Assembly (NCBI RefSeq): GCF_035609205.1
Contig: NZ_CP141184.1
Coordinates: 6,252,501-6,316,500 of the forward strand
Origin: Hymenobacter sp. GOD-10R
Lineage (GTDB): Bacteria > Bacteroidota > Bacteroidia > Cytophagales > Hymenobacteraceae
DNA length: 64,000 bases
Direction: 5' to 3'
Below, piece by piece: positions 35,182-44,215 of this stretch. The notes below the pieces were generated by a model that saw only the letters and a program-made list of their open reading frames with translations, was not told the DNA's origin and made no database searches. Each line of letters opens with the position of its first letter. Position 1 is the first letter of the stretch. A program made the position numbers and the translations under genes.

Positions 35182-35424
35182 TTATCGAGCTTCCGCAATG
35201 GCTTGTAGCAGTTCCTCATCGGAGAGGTTGTCAAGCCAGTTGCTGTTCAACTCCAGTCGCACGGTTTGGGCACCGCCGTTTGGCGTGCACACCACCGTTA
35301 CTTGTCCGTCTGCCGTTTCGGCGAGTTTGGCCGCTTGCTCGGCTACTTTTCCCTCTAGGCCTGCGTAGGCTTGCACACACGTCCAAGTGGTGTGATGCGC
35401 GTCGATAACTTCACGTTGCTTCAT
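35182..35424 (-). CDS. Small hypothetical protein
   Basis: An 80-residue soluble protein with no recognised family. It has an amphipathic segment (GLEGKVAEQAAKLAETADG), a beta strand pair with VTVVCTPNGGAQTVRLEL, and an acidic C-terminal helix LSDEELLQAIAEAR. There is no signal peptide or membrane segment. Codon use resembles the neighbours, and the frame fills the gap between the permease and the DinB-like gene, so I treat it as real. Its stop is one base from the permease stop. Confidence 0.6.
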   Translation of the reverse strand: MKQREVIDAHHTTWTCVQAYAGLEGKVAEQAAKLAETADGQVTVVCTPNGGAQTVRLELNSNWLDNLSDEELLQAIAEAR

Positions 35425-35475
35425 GGTGGTTTATACGCAGCCACCTAGGTTTTGCTGCGCTCACCGGGGTGGCTG

Positions 35476-36048
35476 TCACACCACTAAGGTTAATCTTGCG
35501 GAAGCTGCTTGCTGCTTGGCCCGGATCGCCTGCTGCACGTGCCGCTCTTCGTGACGCACCACAAACTCTAGCGCTTCGCCAATACCTAACTTCAGCAAAC
35601 GGAAGAACTCGACCGGTACAGCTTTCTTGTTGAGGTCGGTCTTTTGGGCACTGGTGAGTAGTTGTAGCAGCTGCGTTTGGTGCGCCTGAAACTCCGTTAA
35701 TACGTTACGACCTAGGTCGCTGCCGGTGGGGTTCATGTGCTTCACCGTTTTGTATTGCTTGTTGTTGCTAGGCTCCATCATCCCGATAGACTTTCGTCCC
35801 AGCCAACTGTACCGCAGTGGCTCCTGCTTCACTCGCGCTGGTACCTTCTGCACAGCGTTGGCAATAGCTAGGTTATAGTAGCGACTGTAGCGGTTGAGGT
35901 GCTCCAAGCATTCGAGTACGCTCCAGCGTTCAGGGCTCGGCTTGAAGTTGAGTATAAAATCATCGAGAGGAGCTAGCTCGGTTTCGACGGTGGCTTGTAA
36001 GTTGCGCACTTCGGTGTGCAGCTGCTGAAGGAAAGTGTTGGTGTCCAT
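35476..36048 (-). CDS. DinB-like four-helix-bundle protein
   Basis: A 190-residue cytosolic protein of the DinB/YfiT superfamily. WSVLECLEHLNRYSRYYNLA carries a family His (LEHLNRY). The region EFVVRHEERHVQQAI has the paired His residues that usually complete the metal site. Members include bacillithiol- or mycothiol-dependent transferases and many of unknown role; the exact reaction is not predictable. A promoter-like TTTG-N16-GACCTTTG lies just upstream. It sits downstream of, and in the same direction as, the Crp/Fnr gene (63-bp gap). Confidence 0.85.
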   Translation of the reverse strand: MDTNTFLQQLHTEVRNLQATVETELAPLDDFILNFKPSPERWSVLECLEHLNRYSRYYNLAIANAVQKVPARVKQEPLRYSWLGRKSIGMMEPSNNKQYKTVKHMNPTGSDLGRNVLTEFQAHQTQLLQLLTSAQKTDLNKKAVPVEFFRLLKLGIGEALEFVVRHEERHVQQAIRAKQQAASARLTLVV

Positions 36049-36064
36049 TGCTTTGCTTTTTTAA

Positions 36065-36092
36065 CAAAGGTCACTCTAGTTAGGTCCTCAAA
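36065..36092 (-). promoter_or_regulatory. Bacteroidota-type promoter for the DinB-like gene
   Basis: Read leftward: TTTG (36092-36089), a 16-base spacer, then GACCTTTG (36072-36065), close to the -33 TTTG / -7 TAnnTTTG consensus. The predicted start of transcription is only about 10 bases before the ATG at 36048. Confidence 0.45.
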
Positions 36093-36111
36093 CCTTGATT
36101 AGCCTCAAGAT

Positions 36112-36717
36112 TTAGCGAAGCCGACTCAGCGTTTCGGGCGTCATACGTAGGTAGGAAGCAATGTATTTCTTCGGGATGAGCTGAAACAGGTGCGGACTGC
36201 GCGCCAACAGCCGTTGCAGTCGCCGCTCAGGCTCGGGCAGCAGCAGGTCTATTTCCCGCTCAATCCGCCCCACCAGTACTCGCTCGAGCTCCATGCGCCA
36301 GAACCGCGCAAAATTAGCGTTACGATCGAGTAAGGTCAGGAAGTCGGCGCGACTAACGGCTAGTAGCTCAGTCTTTTTCAGCGCCTGAATGCAATAGTCA
36401 GAAGGCCGGTTTTCGACAAATGAGGGAAACGCGCAGACTAGACTAGCTCCGTACGCAAACCCTACACAGATTTCCTCTGAGGCATCGGGCAGGTAAATGC
36501 GCATTGCGCCACTAGCTACGAAATACAAGTGGTGCTCTACTTGCCCCACCCGGATGAGAAAATCGTTGCGTTTCAGCGTTACGGCTTTCTTCCAGAGAGG
36601 CAAGCAAGCGGCTACGTCTTCTTCCGTTAGGGAAGGCACACGGCGCAGCAAAGCAGCCAGTGCAGCTAGCTTTGCGCCAAAGCCAGCAGGTTGCGTTTGA
36701 GCCGATTCGGCAGCCAC
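36112..36717 (-). CDS. Crp/Fnr-family transcriptional regulator
   Basis: A 201-residue cyclic-nucleotide-binding-fold regulator. The sensor beta-roll runs from about 40 to 140 (VTLKRNDFLIRVGQVEHHLYFVASGAMRIY). A long dimer helix follows, and a short C-terminal helix-turn-helix, LIPKKYIASYLRMTPETLSRLR, ends the protein. This compact C-terminus without the beta wing is common in Bacteroidota members. The start is GTG 36717. No Fnr-type Cys cluster is seen, so the signal is unknown. It may control the downstream DinB-like gene. Confidence 0.88.
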   Translation of the reverse strand: MAAESAQTQPAGFGAKLAALAALLRRVPSLTEEDVAACLPLWKKAVTLKRNDFLIRVGQVEHHLYFVASGAMRIYLPDASEEICVGFAYGASLVCAFPSFVENRPSDYCIQALKKTELLAVSRADFLTLLDRNANFARFWRMELERVLVGRIEREIDLLLPEPERRLQRLLARSPHLFQLIPKKYIASYLRMTPETLSRLR

Positions 36718-36835
36718 GATGACGAACAGTTGGTTGGAAAAGCAAAGTAGAGAATCTGCGGCTAGCCTGAAGTGTACGCGCAGCTGTTTTCTGCGTATAT
36801 TTCTAGTGTATTCCTCGCCTTTTTGCTCTTGTCCG

Positions 36836-37303
36836 ATGGATTGGCTAAGTATCGCTGCCCTTTTGCTGTTTGGTTTGCTGTTCGTAGTGGCCGAAGTAGT
36901 CTTTATTCCTGGTACTACGCTGGTGGGACTCGTCGGCTTTGTGTTGCTGGCCGCTGGTATCTGGTTGGGCTACCGCGACCTAGGTACGTCCGCTGGCCAC
37001 GTCGCCCTGAGCATATCGGCCGGGGTGGTAGGGCTGATTCTGTATATAGGGCTGCGGCCTAAGAATCTCGCCAAGATGGCGCTTACGAACGTGAACTACG
37101 CCCGCGTACACGACGTGCGTCAACCCGATGTGCAGCCTGGGGTTACGGGCCGGGCTCTTTCTGCTTTGCGCCCCGCTGGCACAGCCCTGTTCCACGACGA
37201 CCGCCGTGAGGTAGTTACCCGCGGCGAGTTCCTGCCCGTTGGCACCACCGTGCGCGTGCTAGGCATCGAGCACAACCGCATCGTAGTAGAGCAAGCTGTA
37301 TAG
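36836..37303 (+). CDS. NfeD-family membrane protein
   Basis: A 155-residue protein from the ATG at 36836, chosen because MDWLSIAALLLFGLLFVVAE opens directly with the first membrane segment; the 39 residues upstream are not conserved-looking. Three hydrophobic segments are followed by a soluble OB-fold domain (VTGRALSALRPAGTALF to VRVLGIEHNRIVVEQAV). NfeD proteins partner flotillin-like proteins, and the flotillin gene is next (113 bp on), so the pair probably organises membrane microdomains. Confidence 0.88.
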   Translation: MDWLSIAALLLFGLLFVVAEVVFIPGTTLVGLVGFVLLAAGIWLGYRDLGTSAGHVALSISAGVVGLILYIGLRPKNLAKMALTNVNYARVHDVRQPDVQPGVTGRALSALRPAGTALFHDDRREVVTRGEFLPVGTTVRVLGIEHNRIVVEQAV

Positions 37304-37416
37304 CTTGAATTTAAGAAAAGGCTGTGAGTAACTAGGTTATACTACCAGGCTTGCTAAAAAGCTGCGGCAAAAGCTCGTACTTGGCGCCGTTAATACCTAG
37401 CCTCAACAGCCCGCCT

Positions 37417-38388
37417 ATGCAAATACCTTTTTTCCCTATAGTCGTCGCGGCCGTCGTGCTGCTCGTCTTTCTGTATTTCTTCCCCATCAGCCTCTGGATT
37501 ACGGCCATTTTCTCAGGTGTGCGGGTGAGCTTATTTCAGCTCGTGCTGATGCGCGTGCGCAAAGTGTCACCCACGCTTATCGTCAACTCCTTGATTACGT
37601 CGACCAAGGCAGGTCTGGAGCTGACTTCCAACGATTTAGAGACACACTACCTAGCTGGAGGCAACGTACCTAGCGTCATTAAGGCGCTCATTTCGGCCGA
37701 TAAGGCGAATATCCCACTTTCGTTCAAGCAAGCCACAGCCATCGACTTAGCTGGTCGCGACGTGTTCGAGGCCGTGACTACTTCCGTTAACCCTAAGGTG
37801 ATCAACACACCCAATGTGGCGGCGGTTGCGCAAGATGGTATTCAGCTCATTGCCAAGGCACGTGTAACAGTGCGCGCCAACATTGCCCAACTGGTCGGCG
37901 GTGCGGGCGAGGAAACCATCTTAGCGCGTGTAGGCGAAGGCATTGTGACAAGCATTGGCTCGTCGCTCTCTCACAAAGAAGTGCTCGAAAATCCCGACAA
38001 GATATCGAAGCTCGTGCTCAGCAAAGGCCTAGATGCAGGTACAGCCTTCGAGATTTTGTCCATCGATATTGCCGACATCGACATTGGCGAAAACATCGGC
38101 GCCAAGCTCCAGATCGACCAAGCCACTGCCGACTTAAAAGTAGCCGAAGCCAAAGCGGAAGAGCGCCGCGCAATGGCCGTGGCAGTCGAGCAGGAGAACC
38201 GCGCCAAAACGCAGGAGGCCAAGGCGCGCGTTGTCGACGCCGAAGCCGAAGTTCCAAAAGCCATGGCCGAAGCGTTCCGATCTGGCAACCTAGGTATTAT
38301 GGATTACTACAAAATGCGCAACATACAGGCCGACACCGACATGCGCGACTCCATCGCTAACCCGGGCAATCAGAATAGGCCCAGCTAA
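37417..38388 (+). CDS. floA: Flotillin-like protein FloA
   Basis: A 323-residue membrane-associated SPFH/flotillin protein (UPF0365 type). The ATG at 37417 gives [20 protein letters not shown], a single N-terminal membrane segment. The SPFH domain follows ([40 protein letters not shown]). The C-terminal coiled coil is rich in Ala, Glu and Lys ([20 protein letters not shown]). The C-terminus [18 protein letters not shown] is typical. It acts with the NfeD protein encoded upstream to scaffold membrane domains. Confidence 0.93.
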   Translation: MQIPFFPIVVAAVVLLVFLYFFPISLWITAIFSGVRVSLFQLVLMRVRKVSPTLIVNSLITSTKAGLELTSNDLETHYLAGGNVPSVIKALISADKANIPLSFKQATAIDLAGRDVFEAVTTSVNPKVINTPNVAAVAQDGIQLIAKARVTVRANIAQLVGGAGEETILARVGEGIVTSIGSSLSHKEVLENPDKISKLVLSKGLDAGTAFEILSIDIADIDIGENIGAKLQIDQATADLKVAEAKAEERRAMAVAVEQENRAKTQEAKARVVDAEAEVPKAMAEAFRSGNLGIMDYYKMRNIQADTDMRDSIANPGNQNRPS

Positions 38389-38405
38389 TTGCCCGCTGCC
38401 CCAAT

Positions 38406-38447
38406 GCAAAAAGGCCTCGCTACAACAATGTAGTGAGGCCTTTTTGC
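38406..38447. terminator. Bidirectional intrinsic terminator
   Basis: GCAAAAAGGCCTCGCTACA (38406-38424) pairs with 38429-38447 around the loop ACAA, with one G-U pair. A5 and T5 tracts flank the GC stem. It separates floA from the convergent OmpA-family gene. Confidence 0.9.
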
Positions 38448-38467
38448 TTAATCAGCTTGGGTGCTGC

Positions 38468-40510
38468 TTACTTCTTCGTGATGCGGAACTCTACACGGCG
38501 GTTGAGCTTACGGGTCTCCTCTTGGTCGTTGCTGGCAATCGGCTTGCTGCCACCATAGCCTTCCGTCGTGATGCGGTTGGCGCTAATACCGTGCTGCACA
38601 AGGTACTTCTTCACTTCGTTCACGCGGTCCTGGCTAAGCTTTGTGTTCAGGGCCGGATCACCTTGGTTATCGGTGTGGCCTTCCAGCTTGATTTCAACCG
38701 TCGAATACTCTTTCAAAATCCGGATCAGGCGCTGCAGCTCGGGGTAAGAATTTTCGCGCAAGTAGAACTTACTCTGGGCAAAGAAGATGTTATTGAGTTT
38801 AATCAACTGCCCAACTACGAACGGAACCAGATACAGATCTTGGTTTACTTCCGAATACTTTTCTCGGTCGGTCACATCCAGGTTATCGCTCTCCGACAAG
38901 TAGTTGGCTGCCTCCGCCCTATACCCGTAATGTGCGCCGGAAGGCAGTACGATGGTATAAGAGCCATCAACGGGGTTGGTATCTGCCACACCAATTTCTT
39001 CTCCGGTCAGCAGGTTTTCGTAGCGGATTTTGGCGGCTACGGGCTTCTTGGTGGAAGCATCAAGCACCCGACCTTTTACCAGCGTAACTACCTCTGGCTT
39101 GAACTGTGAAGCTAGGTTGATGCGAAAAATATCCCGTGAGTTGTCGGTGCCGTTACGCGAAGACACCAAGTATGCATCTTCGCCAGCGGCCGAGATGGTG
39201 TAATACGCGTCGAAATCTGTCGAATTTACATTCGGACCTAGGTTGCGCGGCTTGGTCCACTTGGTCCAGCTTTCATCTAGGCGCTTACTGTAGAAAATAT
39301 CGCTCTTACCGTACCCACCATGGCCTTCCGAGGCAAAATAGAGAGTCTTGCCATCGGCAGCTAAGAAAGGCGCGAACTCTGGCTTTTTCGTGTTGATATC
39401 CGCCCCTAGGTTGCGGGGCTTGCCCCAGCTTTTGCCATCTTCCTTCAGGAAGCTCACATAGATATCCTGTCCACCTTGGGTGTCCTTGCGCTGCAGGGCC
39501 ATCAGCAACACCTTGCCAGAAGTAGCCAGGAAGTAATCGACGTTCTCAGGATCATCGTTGTAAAAATCCTCAATCTCTACTTTCACCGGCGCGCTCCACC
39601 CAATCTGGCTCCGCCGGGTGAGGCTAGCCCCTTTTGGCTCCATCGAGCCATCGGGCCGGTACACGTTGATAAGCAGCGCCGTATTGCCATCCGACGACAC
39701 GGAGGCTAGGCCGTTGGGGCCTGGCGTATTGATGGGCCCACCAATGTTCTTGGCTGGGTTCCACGCCTTGGTTTTAGGGTTAGCAATAGTGGCATACCAC
39801 ACATCCTGCGGGTCTTTGGCGCCACCGATGTTCTGCGGACTGCCCTGACGCGCAAAAAACAAGCTGCGGCCGTCCGGCGAAATTACCGGGTGCGTATCCA
39901 CGTACCGCGTGTTCACGTTCGGACCTAGGTTGAACATGGAAGAATCGACGTTGGCGGCGCTGGGTTCCGATTTAAACTCTTGCTTTACCATGGTATCTAC
40001 CACGTCGGCAATACCAATAGCATCAATCTGATTAACACCGTTGACCTTGGCTGTATTCATCGTCACAACTACCCCAATCGTGCGGTAGGTAGCAGGCTCA
40101 AACGTGACTTGCAGCGAGCGGAAAAGCTCCGGCAGAGGGCCCGGGTTCTTGTTTTCGTATACCTGGTGACGCTCCCCGCGTGTATCCACCAGCTCGATCT
40201 TGATAACTGAGCCTGGGTTAAAGTTTTCCACGACTGTCACCTGGCGGGCCAACATCGACCGGCCAAACCGAACTTCAATGAATTCGCTAGCGCCCTCTTT
40301 GCGCGGTATCCAAGCATCATTGCTTACCTGGCCAAGTGGCTGGGCGTTGGGCTCGCCGAGCACCTTCTCGGGCGAAAAAGCTTCCTTGCCTTCCGCTTTT
40401 TGCGACGATACATCAACTATTTTACTTGCCCAGATAGCACGCTGCGCAAATGCACCACGGCTAGCCCCCACTATAATACCTACCAATAAAAGAAGAGTAC
40501 GAATATTCAT
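38468..40510 (-). CDS. OmpA-family protein with WD40/PD40-like propeller
   Basis: A 680-residue exported protein (ATG 40510; signal peptide MNIRTLLLLVGIIVGASRGA). An N-terminal carbohydrate-binding-like region is followed by PD40 repeats (SPDGRSLFFARQG, DGKTLYFASEGHGGYGKSDI, AGEDAYLVSSRNG). Next come a CarboxypepD_reg-like domain (VKGRVLDASTKKPVAAKI) and a C-terminal OmpA peptidoglycan-binding domain (IKLEGHTDNQGDPALNTKLS). It anchors the outer membrane to peptidoglycan. PorE-like T9SS components share this architecture, so a secretion-linked role is possible but unproven. Confidence 0.9.
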   Translation of the reverse strand: MNIRTLLLLVGIIVGASRGAFAQRAIWASKIVDVSSQKAEGKEAFSPEKVLGEPNAQPLGQVSNDAWIPRKEGASEFIEVRFGRSMLARQVTVVENFNPGSVIKIELVDTRGERHQVYENKNPGPLPELFRSLQVTFEPATYRTIGVVVTMNTAKVNGVNQIDAIGIADVVDTMVKQEFKSEPSAANVDSSMFNLGPNVNTRYVDTHPVISPDGRSLFFARQGSPQNIGGAKDPQDVWYATIANPKTKAWNPAKNIGGPINTPGPNGLASVSSDGNTALLINVYRPDGSMEPKGASLTRRSQIGWSAPVKVEIEDFYNDDPENVDYFLATSGKVLLMALQRKDTQGGQDIYVSFLKEDGKSWGKPRNLGADINTKKPEFAPFLAADGKTLYFASEGHGGYGKSDIFYSKRLDESWTKWTKPRNLGPNVNSTDFDAYYTISAAGEDAYLVSSRNGTDNSRDIFRINLASQFKPEVVTLVKGRVLDASTKKPVAAKIRYENLLTGEEIGVADTNPVDGSYTIVLPSGAHYGYRAEAANYLSESDNLDVTDREKYSEVNQDLYLVPFVVGQLIKLNNIFFAQSKFYLRENSYPELQRLIRILKEYSTVEIKLEGHTDNQGDPALNTKLSQDRVNEVKKYLVQHGISANRITTEGYGGSKPIASNDQEETRKLNRRVEFRITKK

Positions 40511-40826
40511 AGTTACTAAACCAAATCTTGGATCCATGCGGGAGGCTTGGCACTAGGCCTGAAAATCAGAGACATTCTATTTCCTAGTGAAGTTTCGCTG
40601 TTCCGCGAAAGCCGGGCCAAAAGTTCTCGTATATCTATGTTTGTACATATATTATTAAAGCAAATCAGCCGAATGTGCTGCTAGTTTCTGCCGAGTTTGC
40701 CTTGCTTGAGCAACAAAACCTGCATTCCCTCAAGTTGCGGCGTATAAATGCCTGTTTTTAACAAATAAGAAAGGCCCGCCTACTTATGAGTATGCGGGCC
40801 TTTTTACAAATAAATTGTTGCAAAAC
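40511..40826. other. Intergenic region upstream of the OmpA-family gene
   Basis: About 315 bp. The right end holds the terminator of the leftward lipoprotein gene. The rest should carry the leftward promoter; an AACTTTTG near-match to the -7 element can be read on the minus strand at about 40617-40624. A small inverted repeat TTTCGC/GCGAAA lies near 40603-40620. No RNA gene is seen. Confidence 0.4.
40770..40805. terminator. Intrinsic terminator
   Basis: AAAGGCCCGC (40770-40779) and GCGGGCCTTT (40794-40803) form a 10-bp perfect stem with a 14-base loop and further T on the right. It lies just beyond the stop of the leftward lipoprotein gene. Confidence 0.78.
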
Positions 40827-41654
40827 TTAGGGTTGCAGCGTGAACGTGCGCGTTACCGAGTTATAAGGCCCAGGAATCAACGTGCCCTTATCATCGACCA
40901 ACTCCAATTTCACTGTATTTTGTCCCATTGGTAGACCTTCCATCATGTAGGGTGCCCACTGCTCAAGCATGAATTCCGTGCCGTTGATGGTAGCACGCAC
41001 CTTGTTTCCTTCTGGCGAGAGGTTGGTATTTACTAGGTAAAAGTCCAGCATCACCTTCTTCGTATCGTTGCCCGAATACACGTCTTTTGGGCGGCTATAA
41101 AACAGGTTCGGTGCCTTTACATCAAAAGATAGAGGAGTCGCTGGTGCGCTGCCGACCGTGATAACACGTAGGTCGTATGCGCCGCGGTGCTTTAGGCTTT
41201 CGTGGTAAGAGCGCGACAAGAACGACAGCACTACGTGCTGCCCATCAGGGATATTCTTAGTGAACTCCGTTGTGTAATGAGCCGTGTAAGGCTCATTATC
41301 CACAATGTTGTGGATGTGCTGGCCTTTGGCCGAATTAGCCATATCGTCAGCGTGCATGCCGCCGGTCATTTTAGTGAGCTGGAAGTTGCTTAGATCGTAG
41401 TCAAAAGCAACAGCCCCACTAGGTGCAACGGAGCCAACAACGGGCGCAATAACCCGCATCTGCGATTCTGGATACTTGGGAGAGTCGTTGAAAGGAGTAA
41501 GCCGAATGCCATTCTTCTCCATGCTTGCTGCATTTGCCGTTGTCACCGTTTCGGCGGTAGACTGGGCACTCGATTCCTTTTGCTGTTTGGCTGTGTCACA
41601 AGCACTTAACGCCACAAACATAGCGCTACCTAGCAGTAAAGTAGATACTTTCAT
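40827..41654 (-). CDS. Hypothetical lipoprotein
   Basis: A 275-residue exported protein (ATG 41654; upstream in-frame codons are not signal-like). The signal peptide ends in the lipobox FVALSAC (Cys about 18), then a Gln/Ser/Thr-rich linker. The mature domain is beta-rich. It contains GQHIHNIVDNEPYTAHYTTE with several His residues, and a second beta domain with FDVKAPNLFYSRPKDVY. The His-rich GQHIHNIVDN resembles the GxHHxxI motif of DUF4399-type domains, which may bind metal. No enzymatic function can be assigned. Confidence 0.72.
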   Translation of the reverse strand: MKVSTLLLGSAMFVALSACDTAKQQKESSAQSTAETVTTANAASMEKNGIRLTPFNDSPKYPESQMRVIAPVVGSVAPSGAVAFDYDLSNFQLTKMTGGMHADDMANSAKGQHIHNIVDNEPYTAHYTTEFTKNIPDGQHVVLSFLSRSYHESLKHRGAYDLRVITVGSAPATPLSFDVKAPNLFYSRPKDVYSGNDTKKVMLDFYLVNTNLSPEGNKVRATINGTEFMLEQWAPYMMEGLPMGQNTVKLELVDDKGTLIPGPYNSVTRTFTLQP

Positions 41655-41788
41655 AAAAAGAGTGGAAAGGATTAAAATATCGGCTTCCGGACCGCTCATC
41701 TAGCAAGACCCGAGGGCAAGGTAACAAGTGATTTTTTAAGTACCTTGCACAAACGTAAGAATCTCCAAAAGTATATAGTTTTCCCTCT

Positions 41789-42766
41789 ATGGAATCAGCA
41801 TTGTTGGAAGAAATTCCGTCGCTTGATTTGGCTGACTTTCGTTCCGGCGACCCGGAGCGCAAAAACCGCTTTGTGCAACAACTCGGCGAAGCCTACCAGA
41901 GCATTGGGTTTGTGGCACTTAAAAACCATGGTTTGAGCGATGAACAAACCAAGCGCCTATATAATGATGTGCAGGCTTTCTTCTCCTTACCCGACGAGCA
42001 AAAGCTCCGCTATGAGAACCCAGCGCTAGCAGGTCAGCGGGGTTATGTAGGCAAAGGAAAGGAGCACGCAAAAGGGCGCAACACCGGTGACCTGAAGGAG
42101 TTCTACCACGTGGGACAGGTAGTAGACGATCCTACTGATCCGGTGGCTAGCGAGTACCCGGACAACATCTGGCCGGCAGAAGTGCCTAGCTTTCAGCAAA
42201 GCACAACCGAAGCATACAAAACACTAGAAGCGGCTGGCACAGATGTGCTACGCGCTATTGCACTGTACTTGCAGCTCCCAGAGAATTACTTCGATGATAA
42301 GGTTCGCAATGGCAACTCCATTCTGCGCCAGATTCATTACTTCCCCATCGAAAACCCAGACGCGGTACCGGCTGACGCCGTGCGTGCTGCTGAACACGGT
42401 GATATCAACCTAATCACGCTATTGATGGGTGCCTCGGCCGACGGTCTGCAGGTGTTACGCCGCGATGGTAAGTGGATTCCCATCACGGCCCTGCCCGACC
42501 AGATTGTGGTGAACGTGGGCGATATGCTCCAACGCCTTACTAATGGAGTGCTTAAGAGCACCATCCACCGGGTGGTGAACCCGCCCCGCGAAAAAATGAA
42601 CTCTTCGCGCTACTCTGTGCCCTTCTTCATGCACCCTCGCTCGGAGATGAGCCTTGCAGCCTTAGAGAACTGCATTACGCCTGACAATCCAAAGCAACAG
42701 CCCGACGTGACGGCTGGTGAGTTCTTGAATGAACGCCTCATCGAGCTAGGGTTGAAGAAGAAATAA
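41789..42766 (+). CDS. Isopenicillin-N-synthase-like 2OG-Fe(II) dioxygenase
   Basis: A 325-residue cytosolic non-haem iron oxygenase. The N-terminal DIOX_N region reads SIGFVALKNHGLSDEQTKRL. The iron ligands are His203 and Asp205 (EHGDINLITLL) and His260 (KSTIHRVVNP). Arg274 in RYSVPFF is the 2-oxoglutarate anchor. Length and motif order are typical. Members oxidise amino acids, peptides or xenobiotics; the substrate is unknown. It stands alone with its own intrinsic terminator. Confidence 0.92.
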   Translation: MESALLEEIPSLDLADFRSGDPERKNRFVQQLGEAYQSIGFVALKNHGLSDEQTKRLYNDVQAFFSLPDEQKLRYENPALAGQRGYVGKGKEHAKGRNTGDLKEFYHVGQVVDDPTDPVASEYPDNIWPAEVPSFQQSTTEAYKTLEAAGTDVLRAIALYLQLPENYFDDKVRNGNSILRQIHYFPIENPDAVPADAVRAAEHGDINLITLLMGASADGLQVLRRDGKWIPITALPDQIVVNVGDMLQRLTNGVLKSTIHRVVNPPREKMNSSRYSVPFFMHPRSEMSLAALENCITPDNPKQQPDVTAGEFLNERLIELGLKKK

Positions 42767-42786
42767 GGTTCTTGTTAGCATTGCCT

Positions 42787-42832
42787 GTTGCCAGTGAGCA
42801 GTTATTTATCTGACTCACTGGCAACTTTTTTT
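42787..42832 (+). terminator. Intrinsic terminator after the dioxygenase
   Basis: GTTGCCAGTGAG (42787-42798) and CTCACTGGCAAC (42814-42825) make a perfect 12-bp stem, followed directly by seven T. Confidence 0.9.
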
Positions 42833-42890
42833 AGGCTCAACGCATGCTTTTCACAGCTGATAATGAATATCTAGCAACCAATAGTCGGCC

Positions 42891-44126
42891 TTGTCATTTG
42901 TGGAAGAAATCAAGTTAGCTCCGCCACCGCGCCGTAGTGGTGCCCGCACCAAACGGGTACGCGGCATCATTTTCCTGAAAGATGTGGCCACCCTAGGCCT
43001 AACGGCTTTCGGCGGGCCCCAGGCGCACATGGCCATGATGCTGCGGCTACTCGTAGCCAAGCGTCGCTACCTGACGGCGGCCGAGCTCCTGGAAATAACA
43101 GCGCTCTGCCAGATTCTTCCTGGTCCTACTTCGACCCAAACGGTTACTGCTATCGGCTTTCGGCTGGGTGGTCCCAACCTAGCTTATTTAACGCTATTGG
43201 TTTGGATGCTGCCTGCCGTCTCCATTATGACGATGGCTGGACTTACTATGAGCTACCTTGATAAAGACCAAGTAGCCCGCCTAGTACAATACGTGCAGCC
43301 TATTGCCGTGGGCTTTGTAGCTTACTCGGCCTATCGGGTGTCGGAAAAGGTGATTCACACCAAAACATCCGTGGCGATTATGGTTGGGTCGGCGCTGCTA
43401 GCCTACACCTTTCAGCTGCCGTGGATTCTGCCGCTTCTACTACTTACGGGTGGTTTAGTTACAACATTTCGCTTCCGCAAAATGCCTGTGCAAGCTGATA
43501 AGCTGCCACTTCAGGTGGAATGGTCTAACTTCATTTTGTGGTTAGGGGTACTTGTCACTGCCGCGTTGCTAGGTTCTTACACGCGCTTGTTACCTGTGCG
43601 CTTGTTCGAGAACTTCTACCGAAATGGTAGTCTTGTTTTCGGCGGCGGACAAGTATTGGCTCCCCTACTTTTCACCGAGTTTGTTGAGGCCAAGAAATAC
43701 CTTTCCCCACAGGAATTCCTTTCAGGACTCGGATTGGTACAGGCGCTACCTGGCCCCAATTTCTCCTTTGCCGCTTACGTAGGCTCGCTGGCCATGCGGC
43801 AGGCAGGCACAGGTGTGGGCGGACAGATACTTGGCGCCCTCGTTGGTGCTGCGGGTATTTTCATGCCCGGTACGCTACTCATCTTCTTTCTGATCCGTTT
43901 CTGGGACCGGCTCAAGCAATATCGAGTGGTGAAAGCTTCCTTGGAAGGTATCAATGCCGTGTCGGCAGGCTTAGTGTGCGCGGCTACTTTCCTGCTGTAT
44001 CATCCTCTGCCAGATACCCCTATCAACTTGGTGTTGGTAGCCGTCACGTTTCTTTTGTTGCTGTGGGAGAAAGTTCCGTCTTACGTCATCGTGGGGTCTG
44101 GGCTGCTAGCTGGTATTATCTGGTGA
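42891..44126 (+). CDS. chrA: Chromate transporter, ChrA family (long two-domain form)
   Basis: A 411-residue inner-membrane protein with two homologous CHR domains. The first has ATLGLTAFGGPQAHMAMMLR and ALCQILPGPTSTQT. The second has GSLVFGGGQVLAPLLFTEFV and GLVQALPGPNFSFAAYVGSL. About ten to twelve hydrophobic segments are present. Known long-chain members export chromate by proton antiport; many homologues are untested. The start is TTG 42891 or GTG 42900; no ATG is available nearby. A perfect terminator follows. Confidence 0.9.
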   Translation: MSFVEEIKLAPPPRRSGARTKRVRGIIFLKDVATLGLTAFGGPQAHMAMMLRLLVAKRRYLTAAELLEITALCQILPGPTSTQTVTAIGFRLGGPNLAYLTLLVWMLPAVSIMTMAGLTMSYLDKDQVARLVQYVQPIAVGFVAYSAYRVSEKVIHTKTSVAIMVGSALLAYTFQLPWILPLLLLTGGLVTTFRFRKMPVQADKLPLQVEWSNFILWLGVLVTAALLGSYTRLLPVRLFENFYRNGSLVFGGGQVLAPLLFTEFVEAKKYLSPQEFLSGLGLVQALPGPNFSFAAYVGSLAMRQAGTGVGGQILGALVGAAGIFMPGTLLIFFLIRFWDRLKQYRVVKASLEGINAVSAGLVCAATFLLYHPLPDTPINLVLVAVTFLLLLWEKVPSYVIVGSGLLAGIIW

Positions 44127-44156
44127 GTAGTATACCTAGCTTTAGGAGCCATATAC

Positions 44157-44200
44157 AAAGGCAAACGCCGCGGTTGTTGACAACCGCGGCGTTTGCCTTT
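44157..44200. terminator. Bidirectional intrinsic terminator
   Basis: 21-bp perfect arms (44157-44177 and 44180-44200) centre on GCCGCGGTTGT and its complement, with AAAG and CTTT ends. It separates chrA from the convergent nucleotide-sugar operon. Confidence 0.88.
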
Positions 44201-44215
44201 ATTCACGAAGCTAAC

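Noticed and set aside
36719..36835. N-terminal extension of the NfeD protein
   Set aside because: The extension overlaps the divergent Crp/Fnr promoter region, and the ATG at 36836 opens directly with the first membrane helix.
38444..39109. Long open frame (221 codons) on the plus strand
   Set aside because: It is a shadow of the OmpA-family gene on the other strand; the minus-strand product has clear OmpA and PD40 motifs.
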